A stretch of 64,000 nucleotides of DNA from Faecalicatena faecalis (GTDB taxonomy: Bacteria; Bacillota; Clostridia; Lachnospirales; Lachnospiraceae): contig NZ_JABACJ020000015.1 of NCBI RefSeq assembly GCF_012524165.2, positions 1 to 64,000 on the forward strand, read 5' to 3'. The position numbers and the translations under genes are program-made. Shown here one piece after another: positions 37,242 through 46,033 of this stretch (position 1 is its first letter; each line of letters starts with the position of its first letter). The notes under the pieces are model-generated. The model had not been told where the DNA came from. It ran no database searches and saw only the letters and a program-made list of their open reading frames with translations.

Positions 37242-37333
37242 AACCGAACTAGAAGTGTATCTGAAAATGACAGATAGGACCGCATAAAAGAGAAACCTAC
37301 ATAAGATGTTTACAGGAGAGGAAGCGTTACGTT

Positions 37334-37900
37334 ATGAATGAGGACACACCAATCAGCAGACAGTTATTTTCAATTCCGAATCTAATGGGATATTTCCGAA
37401 TCATTTTGATTCCGTTTATAGTGTGGAGATATGTGACGGCAGAAACGATCACGGATTATTATATAGCGGCTGTTATCATAGGAATCTCTGGGATTACAGA
37501 CTTTTTAGATGGATTTGTGGCCCGGAAATTTCATATGATCACAAAAGTGGGGAAGGCATTAGACCCTATAGCAGATAAGCTGACTCAGGGAGCGATCGTG
37601 ATCGCACTTTCTTTCCGTTTTCCAGCCATGACAGCCTTGATTGTTTTACTTGTGGTCAAGGAAGGCTTTATGGGCATTATGGGACTGATCATGCTTCGTC
37701 GGGGGAAGATGCTGGACGGGGCAAAGTGGTTCGGCAAGGTCAGCACAGCCGTTCTTTATGTGGTGATGTTCCTGTTGATTTTGGTCCCGCAGATTCCGAT
37801 GAAAGCTGCTAATGGGCTGATCCTCTTATGCGGGGCACTGTTGCTTTTTTCCTTTATCTCGTATATACCTGTATTTTGGAAGATGGCACAGGATTCCTGA
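37334..37900 (+). CDS. pgsA: CDP-alcohol phosphatidyltransferase (phosphatidylglycerophosphate synthase-like)
   Basis: A 188-residue membrane enzyme of phospholipid synthesis. The CDP-alcohol phosphatidyltransferase signature DFLDGFVARKFHMITKVGKA with the following DPIAD residues fits the DX2DGX2ARX8GX3DX3D motif. About five membrane helices are visible. The best-known member with this length is PgsA, which makes phosphatidylglycerol phosphate from CDP-diacylglycerol and glycerol 3-phosphate. The neighbouring acyltransferase-like gene at 38.0 kb fits a lipid theme. The gene stands alone with an AGGAGAGG site. Confidence 0.85.
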   Translation: MNEDTPISRQLFSIPNLMGYFRIILIPFIVWRYVTAETITDYYIAAVIIGISGITDFLDGFVARKFHMITKVGKALDPIADKLTQGAIVIALSFRFPAMTALIVLLVVKEGFMGIMGLIMLRRGKMLDGAKWFGKVSTAVLYVVMFLLILVPQIPMKAANGLILLCGALLLFSFISYIPVFWKMAQDS

Positions 37901-37954
37901 CATGTGATTCATAATTTCTTAGAACTCCTTAAGAATTTCTTTCGATTCTTCTAT

Positions 37955-38008
37955 AAGCCTCCTTTAGAAATCTGTTTTATGATAAATACAGATTTCTAAA
38001 GGAGGCTT
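37955..38008. repeat. Perfect 21-bp inverted repeat over the acyltransferase ribosome site
   Basis: The arms at 37955-37975 and 37988-38008 pair perfectly over 21 bp with a 12-nt loop, and TTGG follows. The right arm contains AAAGGAGG (37998-38005), the ribosome binding site of the next gene. It may be a terminator for pgsA, a translation-blocking hairpin, or both. Confidence 0.8.
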
Positions 38009-38674
38009 TTGGGATTTATGGGGGCAAAAGAGATGGGGCAGAATATTTTAGTATATCTGTTTACAAGCTACTTAAAACTGTTAAAAAGGACAGTGACAAT
38101 AGAATGGGCGGAAAACTCGGTGCATGGAGGCAATCAGATCCTCGGATTTTGGCATGAGGACAGTTTCTTCATGAATCTGGCGCTTTCCGAGCTGGAAGAG
38201 AATACAAGTCCTGTAGATGTAATCGTGACATCCGATAGAAGAGGCGACTGCATCCAGTATATGATCGAGCAGTGCGGCGGCAGCGCCGTGAGGGTGCCGG
38301 ATGGATTCGCAAGCTTCAAGGCACTCAAGAAGGTCTTAAAGGATTCCTATGAGAGGACCCGCTCTATAGCCGTGGCGTTAGACGGTCCGTTCGGTCCGAG
38401 ACATGAACCCAAAAAACTGGCCTTCTATCTCTCGGAGCAGGCACAGGAAGATTTTATTGGAATCACCGTATCCTATTCTTCAAAGCTTAGACTGACCTGG
38501 AGATGGGATCAATATGTCATTCCGCTGCCATTTTCCACAGTGACTGTAGCAGCCCACAATTATGGCGAAGTAAGTAAAAATAATATTCCAGAACTTCCAA
38601 TCAATGCAAGTGCGGTAAAATGTGGTATAATTCAAAGGGGTCAGACCCCTCTGCAGGAAAATGCTGCAATCTGA
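38009..38674 (+). CDS. DUF374 lysophospholipid acyltransferase-like protein
   Basis: A 221-residue protein resembling the LPLAT/DUF374 group: ILGFWHEDSFF in place of the canonical HX4D, VIVTSDRRGDCIQYMIEQ, and the conserved AVALDGPFGPRHEPKK. Members are thought to acylate membrane lipids or lipid A precursors; here the substrate is unknown. The reading frame can start at TTG 38009 or ATG 38018. AAAGGAGG at 37998-38005 is 3 nt from the TTG and 12 nt from the ATG, so neither spacing is ideal. The ribosome site is part of a 21-bp hairpin. Confidence 0.8.
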   Translation: MGFMGAKEMGQNILVYLFTSYLKLLKRTVTIEWAENSVHGGNQILGFWHEDSFFMNLALSELEENTSPVDVIVTSDRRGDCIQYMIEQCGGSAVRVPDGFASFKALKKVLKDSYERTRSIAVALDGPFGPRHEPKKLAFYLSEQAQEDFIGITVSYSSKLRLTWRWDQYVIPLPFSTVTVAAHNYGEVSKNNIPELPINASAVKCGIIQRGQTPLQENAAI

Positions 38675-38739
38675 AAGTGCTTTCAGATCGTGATACCCAT
38701 TTGTATACTAGATATTATCAGGAAAATTAGGAGGAAGTT

Positions 38740-39438
38740 ATGGAGACGAATCACATTTTAATTGTAGAAGATGATAAAGAAATCAGAGAAGGCGTTCAGA
38801 TCTATCTGCAAAGCCAGGGATATGAGGTATTTCAGGCAGCGGATGGAGTCGAAGGACTTGAGGTGATGGAGCGTGAAGAGATTCATCTCGCCATTGTGGA
38901 TGTGATGATGCCGAGGATGGATGGTATCCGCATGACGATGAAGCTCCGGGAGAAGTATGACTTTCCGGTGATCATGCTTTCTGCTAAGTCAGAGGAAGTA
39001 GATAAGATCATGGGTCTGAATATTGGAGCCGACGATTATGTAACAAAGCCTTTTACGCCGATGGAGCTGATGGCCAGAGTGAATTCTCAGTTGCGGCGTT
39101 ACAGAAGGTTCCTGGAAAAGCTGGAGCCTAAGGAAAATGTACATGTGATTGGCGGCCTTGAGATAAATGAAGATACGGTGGAAGTTTCTGTGGATGGAAA
39201 TCCGGTGAAGGTAACACCGATCGAGTATAAGATTTTGTTATTATTGGCAAAGAATCCAGGCCGCGTCTTTTCAGCAGAGGAAATCTATGAAAGGGTGTGG
39301 CAGGAAAAAGCAATCAGCACGGACACCATTATGGTGCATGTGCGGAACATTCGGGAAAAGATAGAAGTAGACCCGAAGAACCCAAAATATTTGAAGGTGG
39401 TGTGGGGAGTTGGATACAAAATTGAAAAACAGCCATAG
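38740..39438 (+). CDS. OmpR family response regulator (VanR-like)
   Basis: A 232-residue regulator with an N-terminal receiver (residues 1-118, phospho-acceptor Asp54 in AIVDVMMPRMDG) and a C-terminal OmpR winged helix (about 135-230, VKVTPIEYKILLLLAKNPGR and TIMVHVRNIREKIEV). It is followed by the histidine kinase in the same frame shift (29-nt overlap). VanR-like regulators control cell wall or membrane stress genes. AGGAGG is 7 nt before the ATG. Confidence 0.93.
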   Translation: METNHILIVEDDKEIREGVQIYLQSQGYEVFQAADGVEGLEVMEREEIHLAIVDVMMPRMDGIRMTMKLREKYDFPVIMLSAKSEEVDKIMGLNIGADDYVTKPFTPMELMARVNSQLRRYRRFLEKLEPKENVHVIGGLEINEDTVEVSVDGNPVKVTPIEYKILLLLAKNPGRVFSAEEIYERVWQEKAISTDTIMVHVRNIREKIEVDPKNPKYLKVVWGVGYKIEKQP

Positions 39439-41623
39439 ACTGGCAGTCATCATTGCAGTGCTCGTATTATTGATCAGTTCCGTGGGGATGGTGCTGACTT
39501 ACCCGATTTACAGTAATCAGCTAAAAGAGGAGCTGGATGGAGATTCGATAGAGATGAACACGGTGCTTGAGATGTCCAGCAGTCTCTTAGAAGGGAATGC
39601 TATTCTTTATAATGAGGTATACGAGGAGACGGACAGATACTATGTGTTGCAGTATTATGGGAATTCCCATTTTCAGCTCATGCGTAAATACATGGATTAT
39701 GAAGTGTTTAGTAACGACGGGGAGGCGCTGCTAAAGGAGAAGAGCGAGGATACATTATCCAAGCTCGTGAAAAAGGAAGATACTCCTTATGCGTTCCGCG
39801 CTGCTTTTACGTATGATGAAGACGGTGAGCTTATAGATATGAAAGTGGGTGGAAACCGGATAGATAAGAGGGAGCAGTTTGACATAGAGCAGAATCTGGT
39901 GAACTGGCGTGGGTATGATTACAGTGATATTTCAGAACCGAGTGATGTACAGATCATCTATGGCATGACAGAAGAAAACCTGAATGCATATATAGAAGGA
40001 GATGATTATGCCCAATATTATCAGACATATCATTTACTTGAGAACGGGACCTACCATTGGATGATCGCAATCTTTGCAGTCTTTACGATATTAGCAGGAA
40101 TCGTCCTGACAGTCAGAAAAGGTTTCGGTTTTGGGACACATAAATTATTTGCGGTTCCATTTGAACTTGTATTATGTGTATTAGGCATTCTGGTTGGCTG
40201 CACATATATGATATCCGATTTGGTCTTCCGCACGATCAGTGGTAATTTCCTGCAGATTGTACCAGGTATGAACAGTACGTTGAATGAGATTTTTTCATTC
40301 ATGATAAATCTGTTAGTATGGCTTGCTGTATTCCTCGTTCTCTTCTGGGGAAGTGTCTGCTTAAGCCACATGTTTACAATGAAAAAGGCATATTGGAAGG
40401 AACGTACATTATGCGCGAAAGTATTCAGATGGAGCAAAAGAGGTGGTAATGCATATGGTAAAAAAGTAAAAGACAGTGCAGGCGGGCTTTTCAGCCGCTT
40501 CAAGTCGTTCTGTAAAAGACAGTATGATATGATGATGCATCTGGATTTCCAGGATAAGACGAATCGGACGATTTTTAAAATTGTAGCAATCAACTTCGTT
40601 GTGCTGATTGTAATCTGTACATTCTGGTTCTATGGATTTATCGCACTGGTGATCTATTCTGTCGGCTTGTTTTTGTTCCTGAGAAAATATTTCCATGATA
40701 TCCAGGAAAAATACAAACTACTATTGCGTTCGACGAATCAGTTGGCAGATGGAGACCTGGATACACCGCTACAGGGTGATATGGGAATCTTCAATCCGAT
40801 ACAAGAGGAGCTGAAAAAGATTCAGAATGGTTTCAAAAAAGCGGTGGAGGAAGAAGTGAAAAGCGAACGGATGAAGACCGAGCTGATCACGAATGTCTCC
40901 CATGATTTAAAGACGCCGCTTACGGCTATCATCACTTACACTGATTTATTAAAAAATGAAACAGATGAAAGTAAGCGGAAAGAATATATTGAAGTATTAG
41001 ACAGGAAGTCCCTGCGTTTGAAAGTACTGATTGAGGATCTATTCGAAATCAGTAAAGCAGCAAGCAAGAATGTGACCATGAATTTTATGGATGTTGATAT
41101 CGTGGGCCTGCTCAAGCAGGTTGGACTGGAATATGATAATAAAATCAAAGAGTCGAATCTGGATTTTCGATGGAATCTGCCGGATCACAAAATCGTGCTC
41201 TGGCTCGACAGTCAGAAAACGTATCGTATTTTTGAAAACATGATTGTTAACATCACCAAATATGCGATGCCGCATACAAGGGTGTATATCGATATGGCGG
41301 AGACGGACCGCGACGTTTCTATTTCTATGAAAAATATTTCAGCAGCGGAGCTGAACTTTAATACGGATGAGATCACAGATAGGTTCGTGCGGGGAGATTC
41401 TTCCAGAAATACAGAGGGCTCTGGTCTGGGGCTGGCGATTGCGAAGAGCTTTACGGAATTACAATATGGAACTCTAAAGATTTCTACGGAGGCAGACCTT
41501 TTTAAAGCAGAAATTACATTGCCGAAGAGGGAGAAGCCGATTGAGGAGCAGGAAAAAGAAACGGAGTCCTCCCTGATTCCAGAGGATCACGAAAAAAAGG
41601 AAGAAATCGTTTTGCTCCATTAG
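39410..41623 (+). CDS. VanS-like sensor histidine kinase
   Basis: A 737-residue membrane kinase. The TTG start at 39410 has AAGGTGG about 9 nt upstream. A membrane helix (about residues 10-30) leads into an extracellular part (about 30-215), then several membrane helices (about 218-238, 250-275, 300-325, 395-430) and cytoplasmic HAMP, HisKA and ATPase domains. The phospho-acceptor is His498 in NVSHDLKTPLTAIITY, and the G box is GSGLGLAI. The C-terminus has an acidic tail. It partners the OmpR-type regulator, which it overlaps. The multiple extra helices between sensor and kinase are unusual for VanS. Confidence 0.9.
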   Translation: MDTKLKNSHRLAVIIAVLVLLISSVGMVLTYPIYSNQLKEELDGDSIEMNTVLEMSSSLLEGNAILYNEVYEETDRYYVLQYYGNSHFQLMRKYMDYEVFSNDGEALLKEKSEDTLSKLVKKEDTPYAFRAAFTYDEDGELIDMKVGGNRIDKREQFDIEQNLVNWRGYDYSDISEPSDVQIIYGMTEENLNAYIEGDDYAQYYQTYHLLENGTYHWMIAIFAVFTILAGIVLTVRKGFGFGTHKLFAVPFELVLCVLGILVGCTYMISDLVFRTISGNFLQIVPGMNSTLNEIFSFMINLLVWLAVFLVLFWGSVCLSHMFTMKKAYWKERTLCAKVFRWSKRGGNAYGKKVKDSAGGLFSRFKSFCKRQYDMMMHLDFQDKTNRTIFKIVAINFVVLIVICTFWFYGFIALVIYSVGLFLFLRKYFHDIQEKYKLLLRSTNQLADGDLDTPLQGDMGIFNPIQEELKKIQNGFKKAVEEEVKSERMKTELITNVSHDLKTPLTAIITYTDLLKNETDESKRKEYIEVLDRKSLRLKVLIEDLFEISKAASKNVTMNFMDVDIVGLLKQVGLEYDNKIKESNLDFRWNLPDHKIVLWLDSQKTYRIFENMIVNITKYAMPHTRVYIDMAETDRDVSISMKNISAAELNFNTDEITDRFVRGDSSRNTEGSGLGLAIAKSFTELQYGTLKISTEADLFKAEITLPKREKPIEEQEKETESSLIPEDHEKKEEIVLLH

Positions 41624-41669
41624 AGATATTGGCAGGGAATCCCCTTCGTTAGTCTTGGTGTAAAGTTAA

Positions 41670-41716
41670 TAAAAACTGGGCTCATGACCGTGTAAGGTCA
41701 ATGGGCCCAGTTTTTG
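41670..41716. terminator. Bidirectional terminator between the VanS-like kinase and hydF
   Basis: AAAACTGGGCTCATGACC (41672-41689) pairs with GGTCAATGGGCCCAGTTTT (41696-41714) with small mismatches, flanked by A's and T's on both sides. Confidence 0.9.
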
Positions 41717-41725
41717 GTTGTAGAT

Positions 41726-42982
41726 TTATTGCAGATCCGGGAAGATTTCTATGCTCCGGGTCAGGATTCCCTGCATATGTGCGATAGCAATTCCGTAGTT
41801 CGTAATCGGGATATTCTGATCGAATGCACATTTCAGCCGATATTTCATTTCCCGTTCATTCAAGGTACAGCCGCCGCAGTGGACAATCATTTTATATTTG
41901 GATAGATCCAGAGGGAATTCTGTACCACTTGTAAATTCAAACGTTAATTCTTTTCCAGTATGCTTTCTGATCAGCCGTGGGATTTTCACAGTGCCGATAT
42001 CCTCACATTGGCGGTGATGCGTACAGCCTTCTGAAATCAGGATGGTGTCGCCGTCCTGTAATTCATCCAGTGCTCTTGCACCATTCACAACAGTCTTTAG
42101 GTTTCCCTTATATCTTGCAAATAGAATCGAGAAAGAAGTCAGCGCAATGTCTTTTGGCACAATAGCGGAAACCTTCCCAAAGACCTGACTGTCTGTAATC
42201 ACGAGACGCGGCTTTTTACCAAGCAAAGTCAGAGTGTCCTTCAATTCGGTATCTCTGACCGTGACGGATATCGCACCCGCCTCCAGAATATCCCGGATGG
42301 TCTGCTGCTGCGGCAGAATCAGGCGTCCTTTCGGTGCGGATTTATCGATGGGGACGACGAGTACGACAAAGTCCCCGGCATCTATGAAATCTGCAGCAAT
42401 CCTTCTCTTTTCTTCGTCTACCTGGGCTTGCCGGGCAATCAGCTCTTTTAGCTCATGGATATGGAGACCAGTCACAGTGCTGACAGAAACTATATTTTCT
42501 GGCGGAATCTCCGCTGGCTCTGTGATTGTCCCATTTGATGTAAGGTCAGGAGAAGGAGCGTGTGGGTTCTTTAAAGCAGTATCGGAAGCTAAATCAGCTT
42601 TGTTGAATACGACCACATAAGGAATCTCTTTTTTTTGAATCCGGTCCAGAATCCTATGATCTTCCTGGGTCATTCCCTCGGAACCATCCACCACCAGTAC
42701 TGCGATATCCGTCTTATTCAGAATTTGATAAGCCTTCTGTACCCTTAGTGCCCCCAGTTCTCCTTCATCGTCCAGCCCTGGGGTATCGATCATGACGACC
42801 GGCCCCAGGGGGAGAAGCTCCATTGCCTTTAAAACAGGATCTGTAGTTGTTCCTTTTACATCGGACACAATTGCAAGATTCTGTCCTGTGACTGCGTTGA
42901 TGATACTGGATTTTCCAGCATTGCGTCTGCCGAAGATGCCTATGTGCACCCGGTCTGAAGACGGTGTGGAATTTAAACTCAT
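41726..42982 (-). CDS. hydF: [FeFe]-hydrogenase H-cluster maturation GTPase
   Basis: HydF (418 residues) is the scaffold that delivers the 2Fe subcluster to the hydrogenase. The GTPase part has the P-loop GRRNAGKSSI, the switch DTPGLDDEGE and the NKAD motif (VFNKADLAS). The C-terminal cluster-binding motif is split as CTHHRQC and HCGGC, matching the HydF CXHX(46-53)HCXXC pattern. AGGAGG precedes the ATG. Last gene of a four-gene maturation operon, 42 bp after hydG. No hydrogenase structural gene is in the window. Confidence 0.95.
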   Translation of the reverse strand: MSLNSTPSSDRVHIGIFGRRNAGKSSIINAVTGQNLAIVSDVKGTTTDPVLKAMELLPLGPVVMIDTPGLDDEGELGALRVQKAYQILNKTDIAVLVVDGSEGMTQEDHRILDRIQKKEIPYVVVFNKADLASDTALKNPHAPSPDLTSNGTITEPAEIPPENIVSVSTVTGLHIHELKELIARQAQVDEEKRRIAADFIDAGDFVVLVVPIDKSAPKGRLILPQQQTIRDILEAGAISVTVRDTELKDTLTLLGKKPRLVITDSQVFGKVSAIVPKDIALTSFSILFARYKGNLKTVVNGARALDELQDGDTILISEGCTHHRQCEDIGTVKIPRLIRKHTGKELTFEFTSGTEFPLDLSKYKMIVHCGGCTLNEREMKYRLKCAFDQNIPITNYGIAIAHMQGILTRSIEIFPDLQ

Positions 42983-43024
42983 AGAGAACCTCCTGTTTAC
43001 TTAATCGTTGCTAAAGTCAATACA

Positions 43025-44446
43025 CTAGAACCTGAAATCTCTACGGTTATCCTGTTCGATTAGACGAAGGTTCTCAAGGACAACGGCACGTGCTTTTTCA
43101 TTCGGTACATTGAGTACTTCTTTTTCAATCAGCTTGTCGCCGAGTGCTTTTGTTTCAGGTGAAGCGTAATCCATCAGATATTCCTTCAAGGTCATCAGTG
43201 CATTCGGATGACAGCAGTTCTGAATCTGTCCGCTCTTGCATAAGGACATGAAACGGTCTCCGGTACGGCCCTCACGGTAGCAGGCAGTACAGAAACTTGG
43301 GATATATTCCATCTCCATCAGCCAATGAACGACTTCATCTAATGTTCTGGTGTCACTGACATCGAACTGCTCAGATTTGGCATCATCCGGCTCTGGTTCA
43401 CAATATCCGCCCACGCTTGTACGGGAACCGCCGCTGATCTGTGAGATTCCGAGATGCAGGACACGTTCTCTGCATTTCTGACTTTCTCTGGTGGAAATGA
43501 TCATTCCGGTGTAAGGCACAGCAATACGGATGCAGGCTACGATTTTGGCGAAGGTATCATCATCGATTCCATTGTCAAAGGCATCCGCATCAATATCATC
43601 TGCATGGCGAAGCCGAGGAACGCTGATGGTGTGAGGACCGACTCCGAAAGCGGCCTCCAAATGCTCGGCGTGCATCAGAAGTCCGGCGAATTCATAGCGG
43701 TATTTGTCCAGTCCGAAGAGGACGCCCATTCCGACATCGTCGATGCCGCCTTCCATTGCGCGGTCCATAGCCTCTGTGTGGTAATTGTAATTATGCTTTG
43801 GTCCTGTTGGATGAAGCTCCAGATAGCTCTCCTTGTGGTAAGTCTCCTGGAACAAAATATAAGTACCGATTCCTGCTTCCTTGAGCAGTCGGTAATTGTC
43901 CACTGTAGTAGCTGCAATATTGATATTGACACGGCGGATTGCTCCGTTTTTATGTTTGATGCTGTAAATGGTCTTGATGGACTCAAGATAGTACTCCATC
44001 GTATTACGGACTGGGTCTTCACCAGCTTCCAGAGCCAGACGCTTGTGACCCATATCCTGCAGTGCGATGACCTCGCGGCGGATATCCTCCTGGGAAAGCT
44101 GCTTTCTGGCGATATGTTTATTCTTCATGTGATATGGACAGTATGTACATCCGTTGACACAGTAGTTAGAGAGATAAAGTGGAGCGAACATTACGATACG
44201 GTTGCCGTAAAAGTCTTTTTTGATCTGCTCTGCCAGTCTGAAGATCTCCTCATTTTTTTCGGGGATATCACAGGCAAGAAGAACAGATGCCTCTCTATGA
44301 GTCAGCCCTTTTTTCTTTTTCGCTTTTTCAATGAGGGAGTCGATCAGCTCCACATTGTTTTTGTTCTCGTCTGCATAGGCGAGTGTTTCCTGAATCTCCT
44401 CGTGGTTGATAAAATCATCCGCGCATTTTGAACTTACATCATACAT
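43025..44446 (-). CDS. hydG: [FeFe]-hydrogenase H-cluster radical SAM maturase
   Basis: HydG (473 residues) cleaves tyrosine to make CO and cyanide ligands. The radical SAM motif NYCVNGCTYCPY (CX3CX2C) is near residue 90, and the C-terminal second cluster site has SFCTACYREGRTGDRFMSLC followed by the third cysteine region (CX2CX22C). A start at 44461 is also possible, but GGAGG (plus-strand CCTCC 44454-44458) lies inside it and 7 nt before the ATG at 44446, so 44446 is chosen. It is 37 bp after hydE by this start. Confidence 0.95.
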   Translation of the reverse strand: MYDVSSKCADDFINHEEIQETLAYADENKNNVELIDSLIEKAKKKKGLTHREASVLLACDIPEKNEEIFRLAEQIKKDFYGNRIVMFAPLYLSNYCVNGCTYCPYHMKNKHIARKQLSQEDIRREVIALQDMGHKRLALEAGEDPVRNTMEYYLESIKTIYSIKHKNGAIRRVNINIAATTVDNYRLLKEAGIGTYILFQETYHKESYLELHPTGPKHNYNYHTEAMDRAMEGGIDDVGMGVLFGLDKYRYEFAGLLMHAEHLEAAFGVGPHTISVPRLRHADDIDADAFDNGIDDDTFAKIVACIRIAVPYTGMIISTRESQKCRERVLHLGISQISGGSRTSVGGYCEPEPDDAKSEQFDVSDTRTLDEVVHWLMEMEYIPSFCTACYREGRTGDRFMSLCKSGQIQNCCHPNALMTLKEYLMDYASPETKALGDKLIEKEVLNVPNEKARAVVLENLRLIEQDNRRDFRF

Positions 44447-44483
44447 TTGTGTTTCCTCCATTTTTTAGAATCCATTTTTGTTT

Positions 44484-45536
44484 CTATAGTTCCATATTGG
44501 TGTTCAGGGAGTCGCCTCGTGCAACTGTGACCTGATACCCGATTGCATTCATTTGTTGTTCAAGGCTGCTTTTACATTCGGCCGCTTCCTCTCCGGTGCA
44601 GATTTTATTATCATACAGGAGATAGTCCTTTCTCACATCAGTGGGGGAAAGATTCGGCATGACCACATTGGCTCCCGCCAGAATCCCCTGTTGTCTGCCA
44701 TCCGGTGCAATCGTACCGAGGGCAGTTGTAGAGGGAAGAAGCACCTTCGGGAGAAGCAGACGGATCAGCCCCAGTAAAAATAAGGTCAGCTCCATGGTGC
44801 CGGCAGGATGCTCCTTAAAAGGGGTATCATGGTGTGGAATAAATGGTCCGATTCCTACCATCTGTGGATTCAGCTCCTCTAAAAACAACAGGTCGTCTGC
44901 CAGATTTTCTGCCGTCTGATACGGGGAGCCGACCATGAATCCGGTTCCTACCTGATATCCGATTTCTTTTAAATCCCAGAGACACTGCCTGCGGTGTTCG
45001 GCCGAAAGCGGTTCCGGGTGAAGTATTTTATAGTGCTGCGGGTCATAGGTCTCATGGCGCAGAAGATAACGGTCGGCCCCGGCTTCATAGAAACGCCGGT
45101 AGCTTTCATAAGACCGCTCACCGATGGAAAGGGTGATCGCGCAATCAGGGAATCTACCATGAATTTCGCTTATGATATCAACCATTCTCTCATCTGTATA
45201 ATACCCATCCTCCCCACCCTGCAGGACAAAGGTCCGAAAACCGAGCTCATAGCCAATGTCACAGCACTGAAGAATCTGTTCTTTGGAAAGCCGGTAACGG
45301 CGGGCATTTTGGTTGCTTCTGCGAATTCCGCAGTAATAACAGTCATTTTTGCAGTAATTGGTAAATTCGATCAGTCCCCGGATATATACATCATGGTGAT
45401 AATATTTGTGTCTGACAGCTCTTGCACGCGTGAAGAGATAGGCTGCGGTTTCCGGTGTCCGGCCTTCGATGAGGGCAGTCCACTCTTCTTTGGTGAGCGA
45501 ATGGGTCTGTTCTAGTTTATCGATCAAATGTTTCAT
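44484..45536 (-). CDS. hydE: [FeFe]-hydrogenase H-cluster radical SAM maturase
   Basis: HydE (350 residues) contributes to synthesis of the dithiomethylamine bridge. The radical SAM motif FTNYCKNDCYYCGIRRSN (CX3CX2C) is near residue 60, and the sequence fits the biotin synthase-like family (VLQGGEDGYYTDERM, GIGPFIPHHDTPF). The open frame extends to 45674 but overlaps the upstream TM1266-like gene; GAGGTGG lies 5 nt before the ATG at 45536, which is chosen. It starts 10 nt after the TM1266-like gene ends. Confidence 0.95.
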   Translation of the reverse strand: MKHLIDKLEQTHSLTKEEWTALIEGRTPETAAYLFTRARAVRHKYYHHDVYIRGLIEFTNYCKNDCYYCGIRRSNQNARRYRLSKEQILQCCDIGYELGFRTFVLQGGEDGYYTDERMVDIISEIHGRFPDCAITLSIGERSYESYRRFYEAGADRYLLRHETYDPQHYKILHPEPLSAEHRRQCLWDLKEIGYQVGTGFMVGSPYQTAENLADDLLFLEELNPQMVGIGPFIPHHDTPFKEHPAGTMELTLFLLGLIRLLLPKVLLPSTTALGTIAPDGRQQGILAGANVVMPNLSPTDVRKDYLLYDNKICTGEEAAECKSSLEQQMNAIGYQVTVARGDSLNTNMEL

Positions 45537-45546
45537 ATCCACCTCA

Positions 45547-45795
45547 TTATTTTGTTTTTGCATAAATAGTTTTTGTACTAACACCTGGCAGCATACCAAG
45601 CTTGCCGGAGAGAGCACTGATGATATCGTTCGGCGCATCCATGGCAATGCTGATGATTGAAATATTCTTCTCACGGTATGGGATTCCCATTCTGCCTACA
45701 ATGTACTGTGCGTATTGGCTCAACAGATGATTCAGTTCATCTACAGAATCCATACTGTTGAGGATGATTCCGACCAGGGCGATTCTTGTCTCCAT
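45547..45795 (-). CDS. Iron-only hydrogenase system regulator (TM1266-like)
   Basis: An 82-residue protein with an ACT/NikR-C-like fold pattern (RIALVGIILNSMDSVDELN, ISIISIAMDAPNDIISALS, MLPGVSTKTIYAKTK). Such TM1266-type proteins occur next to hydrogenase maturation genes and are called iron-only hydrogenase system regulators; whether they regulate is not established. AAAGGAGG sits 4-5 nt before the ATG. First gene of the operon TM1266-like, hydE, hydG, hydF. Confidence 0.88.
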   Translation of the reverse strand: METRIALVGIILNSMDSVDELNHLLSQYAQYIVGRMGIPYREKNISIISIAMDAPNDIISALSGKLGMLPGVSTKTIYAKTK

Positions 45796-45814
45796 ATGAC
45801 CTCCTTTTCAGATG

Positions 45815-45982
45815 ACGAAGGGAACAAAGGCGCTTCTTGTTTTGTCATACAAAAATACCTGCACCAACAGGCGCAGGTATCCATAAGGCAGTATTATCAT
45901 CCATAAGGGTAAAATTCCCCCTGGGAAAAGAGCCTTTTATGTATTCATCTGTGCGCCTTTTTACTCAGGTATGTCCCTTCGT
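45815..45982 (-). ncRNA. Structured leader RNA with internal terminator upstream of the hyd operon
   Basis: Transcription from the minus promoter at 46005-46033 yields a leader of about 200 nt. In RNA sense it has nested arms: ACGAAGGGA (45974-45982) with UCCCUUCGU (45815-45823), and inside it AAAGGCGC (45953-45960) with GCGCCUUU (45826-45833). Within lies a hairpin, AUACCUGCGCC/GGUGCAGGUAU (45855-45880), with a U run, an intrinsic terminator. A repeated 10-mer CCUUAUGGAU occurs at 45879-45888 and 45899-45908. GGCGCA of the outer stem can instead pair with UGCGCC of the terminator arm. I match it to no known riboswitch. Confidence 0.6.
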
Positions 45983-46004
45983 AATCAGAACGAATTAGAA
46001 TTAA

Positions 46005-46033
46005 ATTATAGCATGATAAATCATAATCCACAA
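46005..46033 (-). promoter_or_regulatory. Promoter of the hyd maturation operon
   Basis: On the minus strand TTGTGG (46028-46033) and TATAAT (46005-46010) are separated by 17 bp. It drives the leader and the four hyd genes. Confidence 0.75.

Noticed and set aside
43454..44431. Long plus-strand open frame of 325 codons
   Set aside because: It lies entirely antisense to hydG, has no ribosome site or recognisable domain and follows the codon periodicity of hydG.
45537..45674. N-terminal extension of HydE
   Set aside because: It overlaps the TM1266-like gene in another frame; the ribosome site and family alignment support 45536.
45796..46033. Cobalamin, TPP, SAM or c-di-GMP riboswitch in the hyd leader
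   Set aside because: Short likenesses (ACCUGAG, GGAUACCUGC) occur, but the conserved cores and their order are missing.
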